64,000 bases of DNA from an uncultured Faecalibacterium sp. (GCA_934503275.1 CAKSVD010000002.1:1-64000); one strand, 5' to 3'; shown: positions 51,356-61,869, counted from the stretch's first letter. A program made the numbers and translations. Notes: a model not told the origin generated them from the letters alone.

Positions 51356-51645
51356 TTGACGGGGATAAAACGATCTTTCTTCTGCGTGCAGAGAGCCGCC
51401 GGGTGGTGCAAGGCGGGTGCAGAGGACTTCGGATACTGGCCCCCGAGCGGCAGAACTGAACGGACAAGTAGGTTCTGACGGACGCCCACCGTTACAGGGG
51501 CAGCGATTCGCCGTTTTGGCCGATCGTGCAAAGTGGCTGTACTTGACCGTACAGCAAGGAGAGTGGTACCACGGGTGCCCTGTAAAAGCTATTTACAGGC
51601 TCTCGTCTCTCAAGGTTTTCGCCTTGAAAGACGGGAGCCTTTTTT
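51356..51645 (+). ncRNA. Leucine T-box riboswitch
   Basis: Stem I begins near 51356; GAGAGCCGCCGGGTGGTGC is the conserved distal/AG-bulge region. The specifier loop GATACTGGCC ahead of CCCGAGC presents codon CTG (51436-51438), which is leucine. The T-box sequence AGTGGTACCACG (51562-51573) pairs with the tRNA acceptor end. A terminator, GGCTCTCGTCT.TCAAGG with its complement and six T (51598-51645), ends it. It controls leuACDB: uncharged tRNA-Leu favours read-through. Confidence 0.93.
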
Positions 51646-51667
51646 CGTACAACGGTTGCAGTAGGGC

Positions 51668-51720
51668 AAAAGGCTTCCCCCGGCCGGGGGAAGCTGTCAC
51701 CGCAGGTGACTGATGAGGGT
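51668..51720 (+). repeat. GC-rich double-hairpin repeat, variant (copy 8)
   Basis: AAAAGGCTTCCCCC-GGCC-GGGGGAAGCTGT, then TCACC-GCA-GGTGA and CTGATGAGGGT. Forward half of an inverted pair in the leuA leader. Confidence 0.75.
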
Positions 51721-51748
51721 GCAGGCAAGCAGCTGCTGCCGGGAAATC

Positions 51749-51823
51749 ACCCCTCATCCGGCGCTACGCGCCACCCGTTCCCCCTTTTGTCGCTGTGCGA
51801 CATTTTCCCCCGACCGGGGGAAA
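51749..51823 (-). repeat. GC-rich double-hairpin repeat, variant (copy 9, reversed)
   Basis: ACCCCTCATCC, then GGCGC-TAC-GCGCC, a TGTCGC-TGT-GCGACA hairpin and TTTCCCCCGACCGGGGGAAA. Reversed partner of copy 8, ending 50 bp before leuA. Confidence 0.75.
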
Positions 51824-51872
51824 TCTATCCCCAAGGGGTGAAGGTTTTATGCTATTTCAGGAGGACAACAGG

Positions 51873-53525
51873 ATGATGGACGCTACCAAGTACGCACCGG
51901 GGTACTACCCGGTACCCGCCGGTTATGACAGCTGGGTAAAAAAAGACCACATTGAAAAAGCCCCCGCATGGTGCAGCGTGGATCTGCGGGACGGCAATCA
52001 GGCACTGATCGTGCCCATGAGCCTTGCAGAAAAGCTGGAGTTCTTCCAGATGCTGGTGAAGATCGGTTTCAAGGAGATCGAGGTGGGCTTTCCTGCCGCC
52101 AGCGAGACCGAGTACGAGTTCCTGCGCACTCTGATCGAAAAGGACATGATCCCCTCCGATGTCACCGTGCAGGTGCTGACCCAGTGCCGCGACCACATCA
52201 TCCGCCGCACCTTCGAAGCGGTCAAGGGCGCACCCCGGGCGGTGATCCACTTCTACAACTCCACCTCCGTGGCGCAGCGGGAGCAGGTGTTCCACAAGTC
52301 CAAGGAGGAGATCAAGCAGATCGCCGTGGACGGCGCAAAGCTGGTCAAGCAGCTCAGCGAGGAGTACGAGGGCAACTTCCTGTTTGAGTACAGCCCCGAA
52401 AGCTTTACCGGCACCGAGGTGGACTACGCCGTAGAGGTGTGCAACGCCGTGCTGGATATCATGCAGCCCACCCCGGAGCGCCCCATGATCATCAACCTGC
52501 CGGTGACCGTGGAGATGAGTATGCCCCATGTGTACGCCAACCAGATCGAGTATTGCGACAAGCACCTGAAGTACCGCGACAGCGTGATCATTTCCACCCA
52601 CCCCCACAACGACCGCGGCACCGGCGTAGCCTGCGCAGAGCTGGCAGTGCTGGCGGGCGCACAGCGCGTGGAGTGCTGCCTGTTCGGCAACGGCGAGCGT
52701 ACAGGCAATGTGGACGCCGTAACGCTGGCCATGAATATGTACAGCCACGGCGTAGACCCCAAGCTGGACTTCTCGGATATGCCCGCCATCTGCGCCACCT
52801 ACGAGCGGGTGACCCGGATGCACATCTACGAGCGCACTCCCTACGCCGGACAGCTGGTGTTTGCTGCCTTCTCCGGCAGCCATCAGGACGCCATTGCCAA
52901 GGGCATGGCTTACCGCAAGCAGACCGGCGAGCACCGCTGGACCTGCCCCTACATCCCGGTGGATCCCCACGACATCGGCCGCACCTATGACGCCGACGTC
53001 ATCCGCATCAACAGCCAGAGCGGCAAGGGCGGCATCGGCTTTGTGCTGGAGCAGAACTACGGCTACAACCTGCCCCCCAAGATGCGGGAGGCACTGGGCT
53101 ACAAGGTCAAGAGCGTGTCCGACCACAGCCACAAGGAACTGAGCGCTGCCGAGGTGCTGCACATCTTCGAGGATACCTACCTCAACCGCGCAAAGCCGCT
53201 GAACGTGGTGGAAGCCCACTTTGCACAGGTAAACGGCATTACCGCCATGGTCACGCTGGAACTGAACGGCCAACGCAAGGCGGTCACCTCGGTGGGCAAC
53301 GGCCGTCTGGATGCCGTAGCCAACGCCATCCAGAGCGCCACCGGCATGGACTTCCATCTGGAAAACTACTCTGAGCACAGTCTGGACGAGGGCTCTACCT
53401 CCCGCGCAGCCTCTTATGTGGGCCTTGTCTGGGGCGATAACACGGTCACATGGGGTGCCGGTACCGACACCGACATCATCGTAGCCGGTATCCGCGCTCT
53501 TGTCAGTGCGATCAATAATCGATAA
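51873..53525 (+). CDS. leuA: 2-isopropylmalate synthase
   Basis: 550 residues from the ATG at 51873 (GGAGG 8 nt upstream); a second ATG follows at once. It condenses acetyl-CoA and 2-ketoisovalerate, the first step of leucine synthesis. The catalytic start [33 protein letters not shown] and [15 protein letters not shown] are present, and the C-terminal regulatory domain (residues about 420-550) allows leucine feedback. The size and N-terminus match the longer LeuA2-type enzymes of Actinobacteria and fungi. First gene of leuACDB, under the T-box. Confidence 0.96.
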   Translation: MMDATKYAPGYYPVPAGYDSWVKKDHIEKAPAWCSVDLRDGNQALIVPMSLAEKLEFFQMLVKIGFKEIEVGFPAASETEYEFLRTLIEKDMIPSDVTVQVLTQCRDHIIRRTFEAVKGAPRAVIHFYNSTSVAQREQVFHKSKEEIKQIAVDGAKLVKQLSEEYEGNFLFEYSPESFTGTEVDYAVEVCNAVLDIMQPTPERPMIINLPVTVEMSMPHVYANQIEYCDKHLKYRDSVIISTHPHNDRGTGVACAELAVLAGAQRVECCLFGNGERTGNVDAVTLAMNMYSHGVDPKLDFSDMPAICATYERVTRMHIYERTPYAGQLVFAAFSGSHQDAIAKGMAYRKQTGEHRWTCPYIPVDPHDIGRTYDADVIRINSQSGKGGIGFVLEQNYGYNLPPKMREALGYKVKSVSDHSHKELSAAEVLHIFEDTYLNRAKPLNVVEAHFAQVNGITAMVTLELNGQRKAVTSVGNGRLDAVANAIQSATGMDFHLENYSEHSLDEGSTSRAASYVGLVWGDNTVTWGAGTDTDIIVAGIRALVSAINNR

Positions 53526-53541
53526 AAAGGAGAAAACTACC

Positions 53542-54801
53542 ATGGGAATGACCCTGACGCAGAAGATCCTTGCCGCACACGCCGGTCTGCCGGAGGTCAA
53601 GGCAGGCCAGCTCATCAACGCAAAATTGGACATTGTGCTGGGCAACGATATCACCACCCCGGTGGCCATCAACGAGTTTGAGCGTGCCGGTTTTGACCGC
53701 GTATTCGATAAAGAGCATATCGCCATTGTGCTGGATCACTTTGTACCCAATAAGGATATCAAGAGCGCTACCCAGTCCAAGCAGTGCCGGGAGTTTGCCA
53801 ATAAATACGATATCCTCAACTTCTACGATGTAGGCCAGATGGGCATCGAGCACGCCCTGCTGCCGGAAAAAGGCATCGTCACCGCCGGAGACTGCGTGAT
53901 CGGCGCGGACAGCCACACCTGTACCTATGGTGCGCTGGGTGCCTTCTCCACCGGTGTAGGCTCCACTGATATGGCCGCTGGCATGGCCACCGGCATGGCA
54001 TGGTTCAAGGTGCCCTCTGCCATCAAGTTCGTGCTCACCGGCAGATTCAATCCCCGGGTGTCCGGCAAGGACCTGATCTTGCACATCATCGGCATGATCG
54101 GTGTGGACGGCGCACTGTATAAGTCCATGGAATTCACCGGCCCGGGCGTGGCAGGGCTTACCATGGATGACCGCCTGTGCATCTGCAATATGGCCATTGA
54201 GGCCGGTGCCAAGAACGGCATCTTCCCGGTGGATGAAGTGACCAAGGCATATCTTGCAGGCCGCAGCCAGCGCCCGCCGGTGTTCTACGAGGCAGACCCC
54301 GATGCCGTGTACGAAAAGACCATCGAGATCGACCTCGGCGCACTGGAGCCCACCGTCAGCTACCCCCATCTGCCTGAGAACACCCATGTTGCCAGCGAGG
54401 GCAAGGACATCAAGATCGATCAGGTAGTCATCGGCAGCTGCACCAACGGCCGCCTGGAGGATATGGAGGCCGCCTACAACATCCTCAAGGGCAAGCACAT
54501 CGCCAAGGGCGTGCGCGGCATCATCATCCCCGCCACTATGGCTGTCTATAAGGAGTGCATCCTGCGCGGCTGGACCACCGCCTTTATCGACGCGGGCTGC
54601 ATCGTGTCCACCCCCACCTGCGGCCCCTGTCTGGGCGGCTACATGGGCATTCTGGCAGCGGGCGAGCGCTGCGTTTCCACCACCAACCGCAACTTTGTGG
54701 GACGCATGGGTCATGTGGACAGCGAGGTCTATCTTGCCTCTCCCGCCACCGCCGCCGCCAGCGCCCTGACCGGCTACATCACCGACCCGCGCACGGTCTG
54801 A
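53542..54801 (+). CDS. leuC: 3-isopropylmalate dehydratase, large subunit
   Basis: 419 residues from the ATG at 53542 (AAAAGGAG upstream). 4Fe-4S cluster ligands are seen in VIGSCTNGR and [31 protein letters not shown] is the substrate region. It isomerises 2- to 3-isopropylmalate with LeuD. 16 bp after leuA. Confidence 0.97.
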   Translation: MGMTLTQKILAAHAGLPEVKAGQLINAKLDIVLGNDITTPVAINEFERAGFDRVFDKEHIAIVLDHFVPNKDIKSATQSKQCREFANKYDILNFYDVGQMGIEHALLPEKGIVTAGDCVIGADSHTCTYGALGAFSTGVGSTDMAAGMATGMAWFKVPSAIKFVLTGRFNPRVSGKDLILHIIGMIGVDGALYKSMEFTGPGVAGLTMDDRLCICNMAIEAGAKNGIFPVDEVTKAYLAGRSQRPPVFYEADPDAVYEKTIEIDLGALEPTVSYPHLPENTHVASEGKDIKIDQVVIGSCTNGRLEDMEAAYNILKGKHIAKGVRGIIIPATMAVYKECILRGWTTAFIDAGCIVSTPTCGPCLGGYMGILAAGERCVSTTNRNFVGRMGHVDSEVYLASPATAAASALTGYITDPRTV

Positions 54802-54819
54802 CCCGAAAGGAGCATGAGC

Positions 54820-55302
54820 ATGAACGCAAGAGGTTCTGTTTTCAAATACCCGGATAACGTGGATACCGACGTCATCATCCCGGCACGCCACCTGAACACG
54901 CAGGACGCCAAGGAACTTGCCAGCCACTGCATGGAGGATATCGACAAGGACTTTGTGAACCGGGTGCAGCCCGGCGATATCATGGTGGGCGGCTGGAACT
55001 TTGGCTGCGGCTCCTCCCGCGAGCACGCACCCCTGTGCATCAAGACCGCCGGCATCGCGGTGGTCATTGCCAAAAGCTTTGCCCGCATCTTTTACCGCAA
55101 CAGCATCAACATCGGCCTGCCCATCATGGAGTGCCCGGAGGCTGTGGACGCCATCGAGGCAGGGGACACCGTTCAGGTGGACTTTGACACCGGTGTCATC
55201 ACCGACGAGACCAACGGCAAGGTGTTCCACGCCGAGCCCTTCCCGCCCTTTATCCAGAACATCATCTCCGCCGGCGGCCTGATGAAGGCCATCCAGAAAT
55301 AA
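54820..55302 (+). CDS. leuD: 3-isopropylmalate dehydratase, small subunit
   Basis: 160 residues from the ATG at 54820, which has AAGGAG 7 nt upstream; an ATG at 54814 is only 1 nt from the same site. Motifs [27 protein letters not shown] and [16 protein letters not shown] are standard for the swivel domain that completes the LeuC active site. Confidence 0.96.
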   Translation: MNARGSVFKYPDNVDTDVIIPARHLNTQDAKELASHCMEDIDKDFVNRVQPGDIMVGGWNFGCGSSREHAPLCIKTAGIAVVIAKSFARIFYRNSINIGLPIMECPEAVDAIEAGDTVQVDFDTGVITDETNGKVFHAEPFPPFIQNIISAGGLMKAIQK

Positions 55303-55337
55303 GCCCATCCCCATCCGCTCCCACGCAAACGGTGCGG

Positions 55338-55388
55338 AACCCTCTCCGTCATCGCTGCGCGATGCCACCTCCCCCGAAAGGGGGAGGT
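55338..55388 (-). repeat. GC-rich double-hairpin repeat, copy 4 (reversed)
   Basis: AACCCTCTCC, then GCATCGCGCAGCGATG-type and CCTCCCCC-GAAA-GGGGGAGG hairpins. Reversed partner of copy 5 in the leuD-leuB gap. Confidence 0.8.
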
Positions 55389-55414
55389 CTTGCGCATCTA
55401 TCGGTCAGAAGCAT

Positions 55415-55465
55415 AAAAGCTCCCCCTTCGGGGGAGCTGCTGAGCGCAGCGAAGCTGAGAGGGTT
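55415..55465 (+). repeat. GC-rich double-hairpin repeat, copy 5
   Basis: AAAAGCTCCCCC-TTC-GGGGGAGCT, then GCTGAGCGCAGCGAAGC and TGAGAGGGTT, nearly identical to copy 3. Confidence 0.8.
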
Positions 55466-55503
55466 CATCCGGTGAGAAATTAACCAATAAGGAGAACAGA
55501 CCC

Positions 55504-56577
55504 ATGGAAAAAAATATTGCTGTCATCTGGGGCGATTGCTCCAGCCCGGAGATCGTAAAGCAGACCCTCCGGGTGTTGGATAAGGTGGCCGAAAAGTACG
55601 GCCATACCTTCCACTACACCGCTGCCGCCATGGGCGGCGAGGCCATTGATAAGTACGGTGACCCTCTGCCCCAGCACGAACTGGATAAGTGCCTTGCCGC
55701 CGACAGCGTGCTGCTGGGCGCGGTGGGCGGCCCCAAGTGGGAGGGCCTGCCCGGGGAGCAGCGGCCGGAAAAGGGCCTGCTGCGGCTGCGCGCCGGGATG
55801 GGACTGTACGCCAACAACCGTCCCGCTAAGATCTGGCCGCAGCTGGCGCCTGCCAGCCCCTTAAAGCCCGAGATCGTGGCACAGGGCATTGATTTTATCA
55901 TCGTGCGGGAACTGATCGGCGGCGTGTACTTCGGCAATCACGAGACCCACACGCTGGAAAACGGCGAAAAGCAGGCCGTGGACACCATGCCCTACGCAGA
56001 GCACGAGATCGAGCGCATTGGCCGCATCGGCTTCGAGACCGCCCGTAAGCGCCGCAAAAAGCTGTGCTGCGTGGACAAGGCCAACGTGCTGGATACCAGC
56101 CGCCTGTGGCGCACTGTGATGCACCGGCTGCAGGCCGAGTACCCGGATGTGGAGTACAGCGAGATGTTCGTGGACAACTGCGCCATGCAGATCGTGAAGA
56201 ACCCCGCCCAGTTCGATGTGATCGTCACCGAGAATATGTTCGGTGATATCCTGTCGGACGAGGCTTCCATGATCACCGGCTCCATCGGCATGATCCCGTC
56301 CTCCAGCCTTGGTGACGGAACCCGGGGCCTGTACGAGCCCATCCACGGCTCTGCACCGGACATTGCAGGCAAGGACATCGTAAACCCCACCGCCTGCATC
56401 CTGTCCGCCGCCATGATGCTGCGGTACTCCTTTGGCATGGCAGCAGAAGCTGATGCTATTGAGAACGCTGTGAGCCGTGTGCTGGACAAGGGCCTGCGCA
56501 CTGCCGACAACATGAGTGATGACTGCACCTGCCTTGGCTGCACCGCCATGGGCGACGCCATTCTGGCAGAACTTTGA
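55504..56577 (+). CDS. leuB: 3-isopropylmalate dehydrogenase
   Basis: 357 residues. It oxidises and decarboxylates 3-isopropylmalate to 2-ketoisocaproate. VRELIGGVYFG, VDNCAMQIVKNPAQFDVIVTENMFGDILSDEASMITGS and YEPIHGSAPDIAGKDIVNPTACILSAAMMLRY are diagnostic. The usual N-terminal GDGIGPEI reads GDCSSPEI here. AAGGAG lies before the ATG. Separated from leuD by two inverted repeats that may modulate expression. Confidence 0.93.
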   Translation: MEKNIAVIWGDCSSPEIVKQTLRVLDKVAEKYGHTFHYTAAAMGGEAIDKYGDPLPQHELDKCLAADSVLLGAVGGPKWEGLPGEQRPEKGLLRLRAGMGLYANNRPAKIWPQLAPASPLKPEIVAQGIDFIIVRELIGGVYFGNHETHTLENGEKQAVDTMPYAEHEIERIGRIGFETARKRRKKLCCVDKANVLDTSRLWRTVMHRLQAEYPDVEYSEMFVDNCAMQIVKNPAQFDVIVTENMFGDILSDEASMITGSIGMIPSSSLGDGTRGLYEPIHGSAPDIAGKDIVNPTACILSAAMMLRYSFGMAAEADAIENAVSRVLDKGLRTADNMSDDCTCLGCTAMGDAILAEL

Positions 56578-56656
56578 GCCGGAAAGCGGATAGCTTAAAA
56601 ACTGCATGGAGAACTGCCGGTAGAAGCCAGCCGGCGCGCCCTTTCTCCAGCATTGT

Positions 56657-56699
56657 AAAAGAGAGCCGGAAACACCCGCAGGTGCTTCCGGCTCTCTTT
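56657..56699. terminator. Bidirectional terminator after leuB
   Basis: AAAGAGAGCCGGAA.CACC and GGTG.TTCCGGCTCTCTTT pair around CGCA; T and A runs flank it, also ending the molybdenum operon on the minus strand. Confidence 0.9.
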
Positions 56700-56705
56700 G
56701 CATTC

Positions 56706-57755
56706 TCAGCCCTTCAGCGGCATGATGCTCTCCGGCGCGGCACACAGGTGCTGCGGCGCGGCGGGCGCTGCCGAGGAAAGGCTTTTTTTGCTTACCTTCC
56801 ACCACAGCTGCGCCGTGCCCTCCGGCGGAGTGCAGATGAGGTTCCAGTCAAAGGGGTTCTCGCTGGTGGAGACGGCTTTTACCGGGATGGCGTTGGGCGC
56901 ATCCGCAGCGCAGGGTGCAAGGTCGTGGGCGCGGATGCCCACAGCGGTGCAGCCCGCTGGGACGGGCAGTTCCAGCCGCAGGGTGGTGTCCCAGCCGTCC
57001 AGACGGACGGTGTGGCTAGACAGCGGGGTGCAGGGCAGAATGTTCTTGCAGCCGGTCAGCCGCGCGGCGGCAACGCTCTGCGGGTCAGCAAAAACGGCCT
57101 TGGTGTTACCGGCGCGCAGCACCTGTCCCTCGTTCAAAACGATCATCTCTTTGCACAAGCGGTAGGCCTCGTCCCGGTTGTGGGTCACCAGCAGGGCGGT
57201 GCCCGCAAAGCTTGCCAGCAGGCTGCCTACCTCGCCCTCCACCTCTTCCCGCAGGTAGCTGTCCAGCGCGCTGAAGGGCTCGTCCAGCATCAGGATGCGG
57301 GGCTTGCCCACCAGAATGCGTGCCAGCGCGGTGCGCTGCTGCTGCCCGCCGGAAAGCTGGGCGGGGTAGCGCTTGGCTAGCGGCTCCAGCCGCATGGCAC
57401 GCAGCATCTCGGCGCAGGCGGCGCGGCGGGCGGTGGGGTCTTTTTCCGCCTTCAGGCCGCAGAGCAGATTCTGTTCTACGGTCATGTTGGGGAACAGGGC
57501 GTAGTTCTGGAACAGCAGCCCCACGCCCCGCTGCTGCGGCGGCAGGTCGATGTGCTGGTCACTGTCAAACAGCACCCGCCCGTCCAGCACGATGCGTCCG
57601 CGGTCCGGCTTTACGATGCCCGCGATGCACCGCAATGTCATGCTTTTGCCGCAGCCGGAAGCGCCCAGCAGGGCGGTGGAGGTGTTGCCCGCGGCAAAGG
57701 CGGCGCGCAGGGTGAAGCCGTCCAGCTTTTTTTCAATGTTGACTTCAAGGCTCAT
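56706..57755 (-). CDS. modC: Molybdate ABC transporter ATP-binding protein
   Basis: 349 residues from the ATG at 57755, which overlaps the modB stop (ATGA). Walker A GASGCGKS, signature [15 protein letters not shown], Walker [13 protein letters not shown] and switch VTHNRDE are intact. A C-terminal beta domain of about 110 residues (ending [10 protein letters not shown]) resembles the TOBE/MOP regulatory part. It energises molybdate import. Confidence 0.92.
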   Translation of the reverse strand: MSLEVNIEKKLDGFTLRAAFAAGNTSTALLGASGCGKSMTLRCIAGIVKPDRGRIVLDGRVLFDSDQHIDLPPQQRGVGLLFQNYALFPNMTVEQNLLCGLKAEKDPTARRAACAEMLRAMRLEPLAKRYPAQLSGGQQQRTALARILVGKPRILMLDEPFSALDSYLREEVEGEVGSLLASFAGTALLVTHNRDEAYRLCKEMIVLNEGQVLRAGNTKAVFADPQSVAAARLTGCKNILPCTPLSSHTVRLDGWDTTLRLELPVPAGCTAVGIRAHDLAPCAADAPNAIPVKAVSTSENPFDWNLICTPPEGTAQLWWKVSKKSLSSAAPAAPQHLCAAPESIMPLKG

Positions 57756-58423
57756 TTCCGGACACCCGCTTTCTGCTTTTTCTCCAGCAGGTTCACAGCC
57801 AGCAGCACCACCGCCGAGATGGCGATATCCACCAGCACCCACCGCATGGCGCCCAGTTCATCGTTGGTGCGCCACAGCTGGTAGACCGTGGTGGCAATGG
57901 TGGCGGTCTTGCCGGGAGTGTAGCCCGCGATCATGCTGGTGGCGCCGTATTCGCCCAGTGCCCGGGCAAAGGCCAGCACCGTGCCCGCCAGAATGCCCTG
58001 ACGGCAGGCGGGCATCCGCACCCGCCAGAAGATCCATGTATCGGACTGTCCCAGCGTCTGCGCCGACCACGCCAGCGTTTCGTCAAAGCTTTCAAACGCG
58101 CCGCGCGCGGTGCGGTACATCAGCGGAAAAGCCACCACGATGGAGGCAAAGATGGCGCTGTACCAGTTCATGACCAGCTTTACCCCGAACTGCTGCATGA
58201 AAAAGATGCCCAGCGGCCGCTTTGCGCCGAAGAGCAGCAGCAGAAAGTAGCCCACCACCGTGGGCGGCAGCACCATGGGCAGGGTGAGCAGCACATCCAG
58301 TACACCCTTGACCACCCGGGGCAGCCGGGCAATATAGTAGGCCGCAAAAATGCCAAGAAAGAACACCGCCGCGCAGCTGATCAAAGCAATGCGCAGGCTG
58401 TTCCACAACGGATACCAGTCCAT
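57752..58423 (-). CDS. modB: Molybdate ABC transporter permease
   Basis: 223 residues, five or six hydrophobic segments. TLPMVLPPTVVGYFLLLLFG and ARALGEYGATSMIAGYTPGKTATIATTVY are signatures of ModB; the GEYGATS stretch is nearly invariant. It starts 10 bp after modA. Confidence 0.95.
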   Translation of the reverse strand: MDWYPLWNSLRIALISCAAVFFLGIFAAYYIARLPRVVKGVLDVLLTLPMVLPPTVVGYFLLLLFGAKRPLGIFFMQQFGVKLVMNWYSAIFASIVVAFPLMYRTARGAFESFDETLAWSAQTLGQSDTWIFWRVRMPACRQGILAGTVLAFARALGEYGATSMIAGYTPGKTATIATTVYQLWRTNDELGAMRWVLVDIAISAVVLLAVNLLEKKQKAGVRK

Positions 58424-58433
58424 GTCTGCTCCT

Positions 58434-59318
58434 TTATACGGCGCTGAAGCCCACGCCCTCGAACACGGTCATGGCCTTGTCGGTTTGCAAGTAAGCCAAA
58501 AACTCCTTGGCAGCCTCGGCGTTGGGGGCGGCCTTCAACATGGCGGCGGGGTAGATGACCTGACCGCACATCTCCTTGGTGGCCTCGTCCACGGGGGTCA
58601 GACCGGCACTATAAGCATCAGTGCAGTAAACGACACCGGCATCCACGCTGCCCTCAGTGACCTGCGTGGTCACCTCCTTGACGTTGGAGCCGTAGGTGAT
58701 CATGCCCGCAGCAGCCAGTGCAGCTTCGTCCAGCTGGTAGTAGGCAAGGATCTTCTGGGTATACTGCCCCACAGGCACATCGCTGTTGCCCATGCAGAAC
58801 AGGATATCCTGTGCCTTCAGATGTTCGGCCAGTGCGTCAAAGCTGTCAATGCCCTTGTCGCTGCCCTCCGGCACGCAGAGCACTACCTTGTTCTCCAGCA
58901 GGTTCACGCGGCTGTCGGCATCCACAAAGTCGAGCCCGTCCTTGTTTACCTCGGCAGAGGCGGTGATGTCCAGCTGGTTCATCTGCTTCTGACCGGCAGA
59001 GATGAACAGATCGCAATCCGCGCCCTCCTGGATCTGGGTCTTGAGGGTGCCGGAGGAGTCGAAGTTAAAGCGGAAGGTCACCTCCGGGTGCTCTGCCGTG
59101 TAGCTTTCGCCGAGAGCGTTCAGCGTCTCGGTGAGGGAGGCGGCGGCAAACACGATCAACTCCACGCTCTGGGCTGCCTCCGAAGAAGCAGCGGCAGAGG
59201 AAGCCACGGACGATGCTGCACTGGAAGCAGCACCACCGCAGGCGGTGAGGGCAGCGGCTGCACCGGCCATACCAGCAGCGGCCAGAAAACTCCGGCGGGA
59301 AATGCGATGGTCGTTCAT
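58434..59318 (-). CDS. modA: Molybdate-binding lipoprotein
   Basis: 294 residues. The signal SRRSFLAAAGMAGAAAALTACGG has a twin-arginine-like pair and lipobox Cys, followed by a Ser/Ala linker. The mature domain VELIVFAAASLTETLNALGESYTAEHPEV and FNFDSSGTLKTQIQEGADCDLFISAGQKQM is ModA. It captures molybdate or tungstate outside the membrane for ModBC. Confidence 0.95.
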   Translation of the reverse strand: MNDHRISRRSFLAAAGMAGAAAALTACGGAASSAASSVASSAAASSEAAQSVELIVFAAASLTETLNALGESYTAEHPEVTFRFNFDSSGTLKTQIQEGADCDLFISAGQKQMNQLDITASAEVNKDGLDFVDADSRVNLLENKVVLCVPEGSDKGIDSFDALAEHLKAQDILFCMGNSDVPVGQYTQKILAYYQLDEAALAAAGMITYGSNVKEVTTQVTEGSVDAGVVYCTDAYSAGLTPVDEATKEMCGQVIYPAAMLKAAPNAEAAKEFLAYLQTDKAMTVFEGVGFSAV

Positions 59319-59391
59319 CTCTGTTTCTCCTTACTTCAAGTAAAAAACATTTATTTCTACGCCCCGTCAAGGAAAACAGGGCGGGGAAACC

Positions 59392-60324
59392 TTACTTGCG
59401 GGCGCACTCGCCGTCCAGACCCGCGGCGATGCGTACTCCGTGCTCCAGGCTGGGCAGAATGTACTCCAAATTCTCCTGCACCGCCTTGGGGCTGCCCGGC
59501 AGGTTGACGATCAGGGTCTTGCCGCGCAGCACGCTGACGCCGCGGCTAAGCATCCCGCGCGGGGTGATGCTCAGGCTGTGGTAGCGCATGGCCTCGGCAA
59601 TGCCGGGGGCGTTGCGGTCGGCCACAGCGCAGGTGGCCTCCGGGGTGATGTCCCGGGGGGAGAAGCCGGTGCCGCCGGTGGTGAGCACAAGGTTCACCTG
59701 ACGGCCGTCTGCCATGCGGATGAGCTGGGTCTTAAGTGCCTTGGCTTCGTCCGGCAGGATCATGGTCTCCTCCACCACATAGCCAGCGGCGGTGAGCATT
59801 TGGGCGATCAGCGGGCCGCTTTTATCCTCCCGCTCGCCGCGGCTGCCCTTATCGGAAAGGGTGATGACGGCGGCACGCAGGGGCGGGTTTTCCAGTGCGG
59901 GCAGCAAGGTCACCTCGTCCCCTACATGGATCTCGCCGCCGGTGAGCACCCGGGCGAACACGCCCTCGTGGGGCATGATGCACTCGCCGGTCTGCTGCTT
60001 GATGACGCAGTCGTTGTGGCACTCCTTGCCGATCTGAGTCATTTCCAGCACAACATCGCCAATGGCGAACCGGCTGGTCACCGGCAGATTGCGGAAATCG
60101 AAGCCTTCGATGACCAGATTTTCACCGAAGGCGCCGTAGTCCACCCAGAGCTTTTTACGGAAGGCCTCGATCTTTTCGGCGCTGAGCATACTGACCTGAC
60201 GGTGCCAGTTGCCGCCGTGGGCGTCCTCCACGATGCCCCATTCCGGGGTCAAAACGGCGCGGGGCACCTCGGTTTTTACGGTGCCCCGCTTGGGGCTGGT
60301 GCAGATTGCCAGAAGCTTACCCAT
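59392..60324 (-). CDS. MOSC-MogA fusion protein (molybdopterin adenylyltransferase)
   Basis: 310 residues in two parts. Residues 1-145 are a MOSC domain (GNWHRQVSML, FGENLVIEGFD, GKECHNDCVIKQQTGECIMPHEGVF), proposed to carry or transfer sulfur or cofactor. Residues 150-305 are MogA/MoaB (ITLSDKGSRGEREDKSGPL, LVLTTGGTGFSPRDITPEAT, LIVNLPGSPKAVQENLEYILP), which adenylylates molybdopterin. The joined form is found in anaerobic Clostridia. It is 73 bp upstream of modA on the same strand. Confidence 0.92.
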   Translation of the reverse strand: MGKLLAICTSPKRGTVKTEVPRAVLTPEWGIVEDAHGGNWHRQVSMLSAEKIEAFRKKLWVDYGAFGENLVIEGFDFRNLPVTSRFAIGDVVLEMTQIGKECHNDCVIKQQTGECIMPHEGVFARVLTGGEIHVGDEVTLLPALENPPLRAAVITLSDKGSRGEREDKSGPLIAQMLTAAGYVVEETMILPDEAKALKTQLIRMADGRQVNLVLTTGGTGFSPRDITPEATCAVADRNAPGIAEAMRYHSLSITPRGMLSRGVSVLRGKTLIVNLPGSPKAVQENLEYILPSLEHGVRIAAGLDGECARK

Positions 60325-60330
60325 AGTTCT

Positions 60331-61308
60331 TTATCCTCCAATGCGATACATCCCGCGGGTAGCGGGCATGGAACTGTCGTTAAAATGGTGTTCCCGGGGC
60401 TTTGCCCAGATGGTCTCCCGGATGGCAGCCAGCAGCTGCGCATCGTCCGCGCCGCTGCGCAGCAGTGCGCGCAGGTCGCAGCCGGTCTCGCTGGCAAGGC
60501 AGGGGCGCAAAAAGCCCTGACTGGTCAGCCGCACCCGGTTGCAGGAGGCGCAGAACTTGCCATGCACCGCTGCAATAAAGCCGATGCTGCCCTGCCAGCC
60601 CGGCACGGTGTAGTACACCGCCGGGCCGTCGCCCAAGGCGTGCTCCTGCGCGGGGGAAAGGGGCGCAAGTTCCGGCCAGCGCCGGGCAAACAGCGCCCGC
60701 AGCTCCGGGCCGGAGATGCAGGGCATGGCAGCGCCGTAGCCGATGGGCATCATCTCAATGAACCGCACCTGCAGGGCGTTGTCCTTTGCCAGCGCGGCGA
60801 GTGCTTCCAGTTCACCCTCGTTGACGCCCGCCTGCGGCACACAGTTCAGCTTGACCGGCAGGCCGCTTTCCAGCGCCGCCTGCAAGCCCGCCTGCACGGC
60901 GGCAAAATCGTCCCGGGCGGTGATCTGCCGGAACACCTCCGGACGCAGGGTGTCCAGACTGATGTTCACGCTGTCCAGCCCGGCGTCCAGCAGGGCGGGC
61001 AGCTGCTCTGCCAGCAGCACCGCGTTGGTGGTCAGGGTGACCCGACGGATGCCCGGGGTCGCTTTGAGCCCTGCCACCAGCTGCGCCACATTCTTGCGCA
61101 CCAGCGGCTCGCCGCCGGTCACCCGCACGGTGTCGATGCCGCACTGGGCAAACAGCGCAGCCAAGCGCAGAAACTCTTCGCAGGTCAGCACGGCTTCCCG
61201 CTCCAGCTTTTCCACGCCGTCCGGCATACAGTAGCGGCAGCGCAGGTTGCACAGGTCGGTCACCGACAGGCGCAGATAATGGATCTCGCGCTGGTAACGA
61301 TCAAACAT
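60331..61308 (-). CDS. moaA: GTP 3',8-cyclase
   Basis: 325 residues. Radical-[11 protein letters not shown] (CxxxCxxC) near the N-terminus, [12 protein letters not shown], and the second Fe-S cluster site [20 protein letters not shown]. The C-terminal Gly-Gly tail needed for activity is present. It starts molybdenum-cofactor synthesis from GTP. Overlaps moaC by 8 nt. Confidence 0.96.
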   Translation of the reverse strand: MFDRYQREIHYLRLSVTDLCNLRCRYCMPDGVEKLEREAVLTCEEFLRLAALFAQCGIDTVRVTGGEPLVRKNVAQLVAGLKATPGIRRVTLTTNAVLLAEQLPALLDAGLDSVNISLDTLRPEVFRQITARDDFAAVQAGLQAALESGLPVKLNCVPQAGVNEGELEALAALAKDNALQVRFIEMMPIGYGAAMPCISGPELRALFARRWPELAPLSPAQEHALGDGPAVYYTVPGWQGSIGFIAAVHGKFCASCNRVRLTSQGFLRPCLASETGCDLRALLRSGADDAQLLAAIRETIWAKPREHHFNDSSMPATRGMYRIGG

Positions 61309-61798
61309 AGCCGCCCTCCGCCCGGATATAGTGGCCGCTCTTTCCGCCGGTCTTTTCCACCAGATGGATCTCGCTCAGTTCCATGCCCTTATCCACGGCC
61401 TTGCACATATCGTAGATGGTCAGCAGCGCGGTGGAAACGCCGGTCAGTGCCTCCATCTCCACGCCGGTCACACCGCTGGTCTTGACGGTGCACAGGGCTT
61501 CCACGGCCTGCCGCTCGGGCAGCAGACGGAACTCGATGCCCGCCTTGGTCAGGGGCAGCGGATGGCACAGGGGAATCAGTTCGCTGGTGCGCTTGGTGGC
61601 CATGATGCCCGCAATGCGTGCCACGCCCAGCACATCGCCCTTTTTCACGGTGCCGCTCTGCACGGCGGCAAAGGCCTCGGCGTTCATGGTAATAATGCCG
61701 TGTGCAGTAGCTTCCCGGGCGGTGACGGGCTTTGCGCTCACATCCACCATCACGGCGTTCCCGGCGGCATCAAAATGTGTCAGATTATTTTCACTCAT
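61301..61798 (-). CDS. moaC: Cyclic pyranopterin monophosphate synthase
   Basis: 165 residues. [41 protein letters not shown], and [27 protein letters not shown] are the standard motifs with the catalytic Lys/His pair. Completes the MoaA reaction. A GC-rich repeat lies directly upstream. Confidence 0.96.
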   Translation of the reverse strand: MSENNLTHFDAAGNAVMVDVSAKPVTAREATAHGIITMNAEAFAAVQSGTVKKGDVLGVARIAGIMATKRTSELIPLCHPLPLTKAGIEFRLLPERQAVEALCTVKTSGVTGVEMEALTGVSTALLTIYDMCKAVDKGMELSEIHLVEKTGGKSGHYIRAEGGYV

Positions 61799-61814
61799 AT
61801 TTTTTCACCTTAGT

Positions 61815-61869
61815 AAAGCTTCCCCTTCGGGGGAGCTGGCAAAGCCGAAAGGCTTTGACTGAGAGGGTT
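61815..61869 (+). repeat. GC-rich double-hairpin repeat, copy 6
   Basis: AAAGCTTCCCC-TTC-GGGGGAGCT, then AAAGCC-GAA-GGCTTT and GACTGAGAGGGTT. It abuts the stop codon of the next gene at 61870. Confidence 0.8.

Noticed and set aside
51852-53726. Long minus-strand reading opposite leuA
   Set aside because: Antisense shadow; leuA has full family motifs, T-box control and a ribosome site.
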